DNA of 64,000 nucleotides, taken from NCBI RefSeq assembly GCF_019649055.1, contig NW_026570324.1, forward strand, positions 124,001 to 188,000, read 5' to 3'. Under the pieces are notes generated by a model, which saw only the letters and a list, made by a program, of their open reading frames with translations, ran no database searches and was not told the DNA's origin. The stretch's first letter is position 1, and each line of letters starts with the position of its first letter. Positions 43,041 through 52,479 of this stretch are shown here, piece after piece. This stretch comes from Paramacrobiotus metropolitanus. Taxonomy: Eukaryota; Tardigrada; Eutardigrada; Parachela; Macrobiotidae. Made by a program: the position numbers and the translations under genes.

Positions 43041-46000
43041 TTATCTGACGTGTGAACTGGCTGTTGCCGAACAAAGCTGAATAAGCCCAATAATTACCTG
43101 CCTAATGAGTGGGATACATGAGCATATATATGCAGTTGCGACTTACCAAGTAAGAACGAACCCATAGGGCTGATCCAATAAGGAGAAATGCAATCTGCCG
43201 GTAAAGCGCATATAACGTTCAACTTCTGAATTAACGTTCGTTCAACGTTCAATAACGATCAAAAACGTTCAACGTTCAACTTCTGAATTACGAGTAATAA
43301 TCTCATAGAATGCCCTGCCGTGCGCAGCACTTTTAGCTCTTTATGTTTACCTTTAGGCAAACAGGAACAAATAGCAAGCTGAGTATATGCGGACGCTTTG
43401 CATCGGTGTACTGCTGAATCGCTTCGGCGCAACCCTAGGAATACCATTATAACTGCACCTTGTGTTAATATCTCTAGTCTTAACACGTTCCGTACGAGCA
43501 TTTTGTTGCTGATGCCTCTTTACACGAAGCATTCCGCAAATGAATACAGACAGAACTGAATAGAATTAAGTATTACATTAACGAGGAGTCGACACAATAA
43601 TCCATCTTACCTTAGAGAAAAACGAAGATGGTTCCGTGCGGCGTAAGCGCTCATTATAGCAGTGTCGGCTTTTTAGCAGACGGCTGTTAGTGTCGGCAAA
43701 TTCGCAGCAGAACACAGGCGCTTCAAAGGAAGGAAATGTGTTGTAATCAGCAGAGACGTTAAAGTCTGCAAAACCATTGACGCCACAGCACCCTAGCTGT
43801 TACAAAAAGCCAGTCAAGTATATTAACAGCAGTTCCAAGCGGGGTATGAACACTACTTCATAGTAATTAAAAATAATATGAACCCTTACTAAACAATGCA
43901 AGGCAGAGTTTTAACTATGAGATTGCTCGTATGCTGCGTATATTATAAGTTACATAAGTTTCTTTTACTGTTCGGTCTCGTGTTAGTTGAAAGGCGTTCT
44001 TCATTTAGTGATGTGAACGCAAGGCGTAACCTTCTCTTAAAAATACTGAATAAAGTTATGTTATATAGTTGCTTGTTACGTAAGTTGCATATATAGTATA
44101 GATATAAGGGGCAAAACTAAGCGTGTTCCACGGTTCCCCTGTATTGCTGCCGTCACCCGCCTGGAGTGTGACGTTACGGCAATACAAATGGTTAAATCTG
44201 GCGCGGTACATAAGCGCCATGTTCAGCCACAACATCAAACTCCAGCCGGGTGACGGCAGCAATAGCCGGAAACGGTGGAACACGTTTAGTTTTGCCCCCT
44301 ATATTAAAAGCTGTATAACTTGCTCGTAAATAGGTTACTTGTGCTCGCAAATAAGCGCTGGTTTCTCTTTATAAACTTGAATGTAAAATGAAAAGCTCGC
44401 AATTCGGTCAGTTGTAACTAACTAAATGAACTTTCAAATTAGTACAAGCGCTCTTTTGTGGAAGCTGATGCACATTACACCCATTTTCAAATTTCTCATC
44501 GACTTATCGCATTATCGCGCCCCTATTATTGGATAGTGATTGAGCGAATTGCTAGTACAGATGAAGAGAGTTTTTAGGTATATCGCCGGTACCTGCATTT
44601 GCAGCGCGTTAATGAACACCGTAGTTCGCATAACATCCAAATCAATATTCTCCGCAGCTGGCAGAATGTCCAGCGTGCCGTCGTAATTAAGATGAGTGGG
44701 CCAACGTGTATATTTGGAAAGTGCCCTAGCTAGCGTAGGATCCGTTGATTCTTCGGCGATCCTCCACTCGTGGACAAGAACGACACCAGCGCCAAATTCG
44801 GCAACCACACAGAGAGCCAGTACGCAGTGCTGAAGATAAACTACGTAACAGAAATTCACCAGAAACCAGAAATGGCTACAGATAATGGTACTGCATTAGG
44901 CTGACACCTTATGCGACATGTTACAGTGCAGTTTGTAGTTTTGGGTCGGCCCGGCCCGGGCTTCGGTTCGCCAGGCCCCGGGGCCCTTTCGCAGCACGGT
45001 ATGGTTACACCCCAGAATGTCATTATGCCAGTGGTTACAGCAAACGCGCAACCAGAAAACTAAGCGTGGGTTTATTCAAAGTTAATATACGAAGTTGTGC
45101 GAATTTTAATAATTCTCTTAGTTTTAACAACAATGACTGCCAGCTTTCTGAGTCGCCTCTGACTCAGCAAAACGTTTGAGCTTGGAGGTTCATAGAGATT
45201 GACAGTAGCCCCTAAACTAACTTTTTTAAAAGGTTTACAGTGGTTTCGACTTGTGTTATCTGGTAGCTTTAGATCTTTTCTTATACTGCTCATTTTTATT
45301 TTTGTTTTCTGTTCTTTTTTCTTCTGATGCTTTAACTAACGAGCATCCATTCGATTTCTACTCGAGGGCTGTCGTGTGGCACTGATCAGTGCCACACGAC
45401 AGCCCTCGGGAGCACTGACCTTTACTAAGTCACGACAGACATGTGTGCCGTTTCGATTACGCGTGAGCAGAAGACAGGATTTTTATCGACAGCTGTTAGG
45501 ATGACCCGCGTTCAAATGCATCACGGACTTTTGGGAATTTCGCATATCTGCGGGATTTTGCGGTGATGGATTTGGACATTGTGGCTGGATGGTTATGGTT
45601 TTCAAGTTGTAATACACGATGGTTGCTGGCGCTGCTATGGTCACATACAACACCGTTCCAGTGCACGATGTGCTGGTTTGTTGAGTCTCTGTTAACTGTA
45701 GCTACCGCCCAAGTTTTGTGCTCGTATAGATGGCTGATCCCGATGAGGTTAAGTCGACTGACCCGTAACTATCCCGATAAACTTAAACTTATTTAATTCA
45801 TATTATGTTTTTACATAGACTTCATGTTGAGGTTTCGATGGAAACCTTCGTCATACAAAATGACCATCCCAGAATTTCGTTTTGCACGGTCTTGGTTGTG
45901 CTAATTGCACCTGGATAAGCTGGTCTGTCGCAACATGCTGCTGATGTAGAAGTACGCTGAGTTCACTTGTTACGGATTACGTCCGGGTAAATGCGCGACC

Positions 46001-47849
46001 CGTAGCTTACAACGCCCGAAAATCTCTTCTCAACATTAGCGTTATCTGCCCTATCTTTCGCGCGATAAGGCTCCTGCTTACGCAAACAGCAAAATACCGG
46101 CGGATCGTGCTGGAAATAGGTCGGACGTTGCGTCCTACGGGCCGCGCAGTAGTTATGTATCCGCAAGTTGCTATCGCGAAACGTGAAAAATCTGAAAGCA
46201 GTGTCTACAAGCTTGCTTTACCATTCCGGTACACAATGTTTTTCGCCTTTTCCTTTGAGCTTGACAGATGACAAAACAATTCAACAGCAGCGTCGTTATT
46301 TCAAGTAAGGCCGCAATAATCAAGATGCACCCAATAATCCTGAATTTGTTCAGCAGGCTCAAAGACGGCGATGCTTTATACCCCGCTGATTTTCCCAAAG
46401 AGCCAGCTATCCCATAGAATTGATTGATTTCCGCCTACAGCAAAGCAAATGCAAAATGCTGATTAAAATCAATCGTAAATTCGTAAATTGTGGCACGAAA
46501 ATGCTTGCACAACGGTCATTCTATGTAATTTCTAACATTTCGTTGATGTGTGGACCCTGATAAACCGACCTGGATTAACATTACGCTCCCGATACAACAC
46601 ATTTTTGCGTTTTCAAGCTAACAGGGGTTTAGATGAAAGTTTCTGTTGGCAGCAATCACTCGGGCCAAACCGGAATCTAATCTAAAAATTCACTCAGGGT
46701 TTATTATGAAATTTATGATTTTTGAGAGCGTGAAAGCATAATAACCAGGGCCCTATCACTGGCTGTAAATCCCACAGAATTTAATCTTTTGTTGAAAGAT
46801 GGACCAACATTAGGCTAAGCATTAAAAAATATTTTCAGCTGCCATCGTCCACAAGGCGTGGCCAAATAAAAAATGTTTAGGTTATTAAAAAGTGTTAGTG
46901 TCGGGTACGAAATTTATGGTTTTTGGAAATTTCTTGTGTGGTTGCCGAACAAGATCTACTGTGAGTAATAATTATTTATTTTATCGAACAAGACCACTTT
47001 AAACTAGAATGCGTTATTACTAATGCCGTAATGCGTTACTGCTTGAGTAAGCAGACAGCAGACTGCATTAATAACGGTATTCAAAACAGCGGGGTTACTA
47101 ATACAGTTACCGCACACTTTGGGTTGTAGCTTTGAATGTCATTTGCTGTTTCAGAGTTTTGTGTACAAGCATAATTTGTAAGACTTAAACAGCACTATAC
47201 GCGGGTGATCCGTGTTTCAAATGCGGGCACTCGGCTTTACCTCTAACAATAAGCCCGATGATACTAGTACTATGATGCCTCGAAGGCGTTGCTGCAAAGT
47301 GCGAACCTGCAGGTGAAAGCGGCCTTCTGATTTTCTGTTCACATGGCTTGCTCGTAGTCGTCGTTACATTCTTTTGTGTACGATATATGGACGGCTGCTT
47401 TAGTGCTGTCAGTGTACGTACCAGACAGTTCTGCGCACGGCCCTACACTAGAATTACGTCGGTTCTCATACCGAAAAAACATACTGCGCTGCGTATTCGT
47501 TGCCGTTTTCTGTTTTCAGTAGTACATCAGTACATCAGGGCGATCATGCAGTCATTGCAGCGGTGCAGCTGGTAGTGCATAAAAGCTCGTTGATTAATAA
47601 GAAAACTACTATGAAACTATGAATGCCTACCACTATCCAGATGCCAACTCCCAGCATGAAGATGGATAGTGAGTGCCTCGCAATCCGCAATATCCACCAT
47701 TTGTTACGTGTAAACTTATACAGCTGCTTCCTGTGTACTGGCTCCTCAGCTGCTTGTGCGTTGTTCACTGCTGATGGCAATAAGACTGTTTGCTCTTGTT
47801 GCGCTCCATAGGCCAGATTTTGCGGAGATGCCATGGCATTAAGTTTCAT
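43041..47849 (-). CDS. Tetraspanin, leftward copy
   Basis: Exons 47849-47631, 46434-46222, 44829-44593, 43796-43611, 43434-43351, 43194-43147 and 43097-43041, all joined in phase 0, give 347 residues. Four membrane helices are visible: SLSIFMLGVGIWIV, IIGCILIIAALLEITTLLL, CVLALCVVAEFGAGVVLV, and a last one spread over exons 5-7. The large extracellular loop has the diagnostic GCCG (exon 4), then FCC, a further Cys (RHCYNE) and GC opening exon 5. Tetraspanins organise membrane protein complexes. Exon layout matches the rightward gene at 49176, including an identical 84-nt exon 5. The second ATG at 47834 is an alternative start. Exons 6-7 are the least certain. Confidence 0.8.
44122..44290. repeat. 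Short palindromic MITE family, copy 2 (most complete)
   Basis: About 169 bp. The outer ends GCGTGTTCCACGGTT and, inverted, CGTGTTCCACCGTTT pair. Inside these, TATTGCTGCCGTCACCC appears at one end and inverted at the other. The middle carries CTGGCGCGGTACATAAGCGCC. Located in intron 3 of the leftward tetraspanin gene. Confidence 0.8.
45363..45408. repeat. Perfect 46-bp palindrome
   Basis: From CGAGGGCTGTCGTGTGGCAC to its exact complement with no spacer; centre at TGA|TCA. Every base pairs. Located in an intron. It may be a palindromic insertion or a binding site for a dimeric factor; no flanking repeat was seen. Confidence 0.9.
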
Positions 47850-47973
47850 AAAGTACAAATTGATGATAAAATGTCATATCACACCCGTGGAACTGTTTCT
47901 ACTCTGGCAGTGTTAAAACATCACCCTCTTCATTGACAACCGGTGTGCTTACGATGTGTAACACGTAGGAATA

Positions 47974-48697
47974 CTACATAAATTTACGCATTGTAACACG
48001 GATGTTTCGAACGCATTCTGCTTTATTTTCCTGGTGCCGTGATTTTGGCACTTGACGGTACAGCGGTAGCGCTAATTGGGTTAGAATGTCGCCTGAAGTG
48101 GAAAATGCAGGAAAACATTCGGTGCATGCTTTTGTGGTTTTGACAAATGATCGCGTGTTGTCTTGAGGCGCCGGCTGCAACACATACTCGAAATTCTTTC
48201 CTACAATGCCATACACCAATTGACTTGCATGTGGTAATTTCAATGCAAGAAAATTGTTCAGTTCGATGCTGAAATGCACCATCAGCGGGCAACTGGTCTG
48301 CTCAAGGAAATTAAGAGCGCAACCTCATGGCACGCTCTGAGCGGCGCATAAGAAATACGTTGCACGTTGCGACGCCAGCTTGACGTAAAGCCTTGAGAAC
48401 TTTGTTAGCGCAATTAAGCATGTTCGTGTTCGGCGCTGAAAAGCTGGCTGTACGGCGCGTTTGTCGTTTTATAGTCAATGTTTTTGGAAGACGAGGTTGT
48501 ACGTATCGGCAATCATGCATAATTATATCTATATAATTGGTGTAGTGGTAGTTTATGCGTGTATCACTGTGCGATAACATTAGGCCGGATGATGCCGCCG
48601 GCACTGATCGTGTCCGCAGTGATATCATCCCCGAAGACCCGTTGACTGCATTAGAAAAAAATTCAGGAAGGTGCAGCAATGTCGCCTTGTGTGTCAT
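47974..48697 (-). CDS. Possible small gene in the divergent promoter region
   Basis: Minus-strand frames at 48697-48311 and 48282-47974 are open for 128 and 102 codons and could be exons of one gene. Sequence such as VLKALRQAGVATCNVFLMRR and FVKTTKACTECFPAF looks protein-like, but no family is recognised and no clean splice pair was fixed between them. It lies between the two divergent tetraspanin genes, upstream of the leftward one. It could also be chance open sequence. Confidence 0.3.
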
Positions 48698-49175
48698 ACC
48701 GGCGGTGAAAAGTTTTGCAAGCGCATCGCAGAATCTACCATGCAGGATGACGAGTCACACTGCCTATATGTAGTTAAACGTTATGACACGTTGCAAGACT
48801 TCACTGAACAATAGGAATGAGCACTTACACGCTTCTATTACTATTAAGCCAAATTGCTCACGGCGATTTATACCACAGCAAAATTAATGGTAGATCATAC
48901 GCATCAATGGTGCACTGAATCGATCACGACGAAGTGCACGCGCTAGTACTGAATTTTACTGACTCATGCTGCACCATTGTTGTTGCAATTATGCCTCCGG
49001 GGTGCATAGTAATGCCCGCCCACCTTTGCTATACGTGTCGACCGTTACGCTGAATAATTTTCCGTTCTTGTCTACTATAGTTGTAGAGAAATAGCACGCA
49101 GCTGCTTAAGAACGCTTCTACAGATACAATATATCTTTCTTTCGCACCGTATTAAAGAGATCTGCTTAAGTGGCT
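48698..49175. promoter_or_regulatory. Region upstream of the rightward tetraspanin gene
   Basis: About 480 bp with no coding support. It must contain the rightward promoter if transcription starts near the ATG at 49176; no core element is distinctive. Confidence 0.3.
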
Positions 49176-52100
49176 ATGGATCTGTTTAGCGATAAAGCGC
49201 TGCTCCGGCTGCTCCCAAAATCATATCAGCGCTCTTTTAGGAAAGACGAGAATGCATGGCGCTTCCTTGGGAACGTGTGCCACATCAGCCAGTTCCTGTC
49301 AGTTATTACGTTAATCGGTGGTGTTCTTATTATGGTATGAGTGTACAAGAGTAGTAATATTTGTACAATAGGGGCGTCTATCGCATTCGCAGCTAAGCCG
49401 GATTTAATATGGCTGCTCTACCGCCACGAGATGGCTGTATGCAGTGGACACGCCCACAGATACGGTTCACGAAGCCACCTCGAGAGGTGCCGTAGCTGTA
49501 TCGTCGCCAGCTTCTGACGTTCCCTATCGGCTAGCAGTAATACCATTTCTGCAAAATACGGTTTTCTTAAGCCTGGAAGGAGAAGCGCAGTGAAAAGTAA
49601 CGGAAAGATAGACCTAACCAGCTGCAACCAACGTCTAATTTTCAGATAAAAGTAAAGGAATTTCACCGCATCGCATACGGTCTGGCAGAGCAGAGTGGAT
49701 ATCAAGGACGTCTGAAGGTTCCGTTCCTGGATGACTGTACAATAGTTGCGGGTATCGTAATGACGGCTGCGTTGATCGCTATTATATTCGGCATGGCCGG
49801 TCTCTATTACGACCATCATTCGAAGACGGAGCCATCGAAACTGGTTACTTTACTAGTGAGAATGATCAAAGTGTAGGGAATATCTGTTTACTTAAGGTGG
49901 CAGTTGTTCAATAGGGCATACCGTAATTATCGAATTATAGCCCCCCCCCCACAATAGTAGCCCTCCCCGTTATTGGAGCCCCCTCTAAAGGTGGTTCGAA
50001 AATTAGAAGCCCCCCCCCCCCCCGAAATATATGCCCATGGGCTATATGAAATGCACACAAATGCTGCCAATAAAACACATTTGAAATATAAAAGCCCCCC
50101 CCCCAAATACAAGCCATGCCCGTAATTGAAGCCCCTCCGTGGGGCGTTCCAACTTTTGGAGCCCAGGGCTTATAATTCGATTTCTACGGTAAGTGCTGTG
50201 TAACACTGACAACAGACAGCGCCATATCGGTATTGCAGCAAGCAAAATGTGCTGCAAAAGACCGCTATAAGCGCAGTACATAAATGTAAATTTGGTTACA
50301 ACTTACGGGTAAGTCTGGCGCGGTTCATTATCGTCATAATAAGCCACAACGTCATGCTCCAGGCTGACGGCAGCAGTATCAAAGCAGGAGCGGTTTCAGT
50401 ACGAAAAAAGAATGGCGGCTGGTTGCTGGTCGCGCCAGTCATAAGCTTTAACTCTTCGAAATTTTTGGAGGTGGGCGGAAGTTAGATCCTTCAAGTCGGC
50501 CAATTGAGCAGGCCCGGGAAGATCTACGCTTCCTCATGCTTGTTCGCTTGACAAAGCATTTCCTCACTGAATTTCGCTGTTGCAGCTCGATATACTAGTA
50601 TATGGGCAACGGACGCGCGTTCTAAACCTTTAAATAACACTAACCAATACCCGGTAACGATTTTGGTTGTGTTCTAAGTGTTAAATCTGAATCATTTAAG
50701 CGTCTACCAAGGCAGTTTTTTGCTATATAAACGGGCTGCTGCTAATGTACAAAAACGAACGCCGTAATTATTGCGGTAAGTGGTATACGCCGTGACCAGC
50801 ACTTGTTTCCCTTTCAGCAAGCCGTCCTCATCACCGCTGTAATGGCGACGGAAGTTATAGCGGCTGCAGTTCTTGTACAACTGCAGCAAAAGAAAAACCT
50901 GGTGGACGATCTGTCAGGTTTGGCGAAGCAGTATGCTGATCTGCCAAACCATCTAACCACTGACGGATCAATAAGCGTGTTAAGAGATCCGGATGGTGCT
51001 ACAGCGGATGCAAATGTACTGCGGGCAACAGTTATTCTCAATGCCCTTCACATGATGGTACGGTAGAATTATATGTGATATATTAACTGCTGTGAATCAT
51101 AGCAAACAGACACAACGTGACATTACCATCGCTTTTTGTATTGGCGAAAAACGCTGCGTTAAGATTTGTAAACGGCGATGTTACTGATTTCTATTTGTCA
51201 CTACATAGATGAGTTGCTGCGGAACAGACTCAGGATACAATAATTTCCGGTCGTCATTATATTTTAAGGAAGTATTCCCTGTTTTCGTGCCGCCGGTGTA
51301 CTGCTGCAAATTTCAGGATCCAGTCGCCCGGATTCTGAAGGATAAAAGCTGCTACTCCACAGCCGGTCGCTATTCCAAAGAATCGTCGAATTTTAATACG
51401 GTAAACATGCCTCAAGTCGTTTTGTGCCAACCATCAAAGGCGGTGTGTAAAGTATAGTTTTAGGCCGTGTAAATTAATATTACCGTAATTATCGAATTCG
51501 ATGCCCCCCCCCTAAACACAAGCCCCTCCGTAATTAGAGCCCACGCTTAAAGTCGTCTGAAAATTATAAGCCCCCCCCCCCCCCCCCCCCGAAATAGAGG
51601 CCCATGGGCTTAATTAAATACCGTAAAGCCCATATTAAGTAATTAATTACCGTAAAGCCCATATTAAGAAATGCCTAAATCCTGGTAACCTGGTTTGAAA
51701 AATTGAAGCCCCCCCCCCTTATTACAAGCCCATGCCCGTAATTGGAGCCCACCCCGTGGGTCATTTGAAATATTTGTAACCCTGGGCTTCTAATTCGATA
51801 ATTACGGTATATCCACCGGCGAAATTTCTACGCTGCTTCTTATGTACAAAACTGGCTGCATAAGGTACAGGGGTGATCTTGTTTATCGTTTGCAAAGGGC
51901 TGCACAACACTCGTCGGCAACTACATTGATTACTGGCTGTGGCGGATTGCTCTGGCCATTGTGCTCACTGCGATAATAAAGGTACGGAGGGTCGGAGACC
52001 ATACCCGAATGTCATGGAAGACTGGCAGTAATATCAAGGAATATCTTGCAGCTTTGTGCATATCCTGCCGCACTGATCTGGAAGCGTTGTCGCACATATT

Positions 52101-52232
52101 CGGTATGTCTGTACAGTGTACTTGCAGTTCGCAACCCAGTTTTACTGCGGTCATTTCGGTATGCTAATGGGAGCTAACCAAATAATTCGCCATGGAATCC
52201 GCATTGACCGTCATTATGATCCGGAAACGTAG
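49176..52232 (+). CDS. Tetraspanin, rightward copy
   Basis: Exons 49176-49334, 49646-49855, 50818-51057, 51209-51400, 51898-51981 and 52128-52232, all phase 0, give 329 residues. Membrane helices: FLSVITLIGGVLIM, IVAGIVMTAALIAIIFGMAG, VLITAVMATEVIAAAVLV and IALAIVLTAIIK. The extracellular loop shows SCCG at the start of exon 4, then YCC, KSCYS and GC at the start of exon 5, the standard tetraspanin cysteine set. A His/Arg/Asp-rich cytoplasmic tail ends the protein. The same exon design as the leftward copy, but only remote sequence similarity, shows an old duplication. Two introns carry AAGCC-rich elements and one a palindromic MITE. Confidence 0.85.
49919..50191. repeat. AAGCC-rich inverted-repeat element, copy 2
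   Basis: Begins TACCGTAATTATCGAATTATAG and ends inverted as TACCGTAGAAATCGAATTATAAGCCC. The body is arrays of AGCCC with C-runs of 8 to 13. Inserted in intron 2 of the rightward tetraspanin gene. The opposite strand has multiple G-runs and could form quadruplexes. Confidence 0.75.
50290..50400. repeat. Short palindromic MITE family, partial copy 3
   Basis: Contains TAAGTCTGGCGCGGTTCAT, GCCACAACGTCATGCTCCAG and GCTGACGGCAGCAGTAT, matching the right half of the copy at 44122. The left half is largely lost. Also in intron 2. Confidence 0.65.
51481..51809. repeat. AAGCC-rich inverted-repeat element, copy 3
   Basis: The ends TACCGTAATTATCGAATTCG and inverted TACCGTAATTATCGAATTAG are nearly identical, so this copy is the best for defining the family. 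C-runs of up to about 20 are present. It contains an internal direct repeat of TACCGTAAAGCCCATATTAA. Located in intron 4 of the rightward tetraspanin gene. Confidence 0.8.
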
Positions 52233-52374
52233 AACAGTTTGTCATGTATAGCTATTGGTAGCGGAGTGGCCACCTAAAGTGTTTTTATGACTCCTAGCCA
52301 ATTCATTTACAAATAGAATAACAAACACAAACAAGTTGTCTACTTGCATTTTCTGCATATAAAATTAAGGGACA

Positions 52375-52411
52375 GCAAAAGCGCAGCTTCAGGCAAAAGC
52401 TGCGCTTTTGC
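52375..52411. other. Perfect 15-bp stem hairpin between tetraspanin and helical genes
   Basis: GCAAAAGCGCAGCTT at 52375-52389 pairs exactly with 52397-52411 around a 7-nt loop. It lies in the 247-bp gap between the tetraspanin stop and the first sure exon of the helical gene. Role unknown. Confidence 0.8.
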
Positions 52412-52479
52412 ACAATGGCCAAGAAGAGGGAGCTGCTTTACGGTACACGTTCAGTAAAGTTAATTATTACTTTCTGCAG

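Larger units (their letters stand above)
43796..47630 (-). other. Introns of the leftward tetraspanin gene
   Basis: Introns 47630-46435, 46221-44830 and 44592-43797 are long for this window (0.8-1.4 kb). They hold a palindromic MITE copy (44122-44290), a perfect 46-bp palindrome (45363-45408) and a GC-rich patch (44940-45000). No other coding sequence is recognised; short frames at 45072-45293 and 45563-45796 have no support. Confidence 0.6.

Noticed and set aside
45072-45293. Basic 73-codon minus-strand frame in an intron
   Set aside because: Lies inside an intron of the leftward tetraspanin, with no homologue recognised and no splice signals linking it to exons.
49927-50281. Gly-rich minus-strand frames in a tetraspanin intron
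   Set aside because: Created by C-runs of an inverted-repeat element; no other support.
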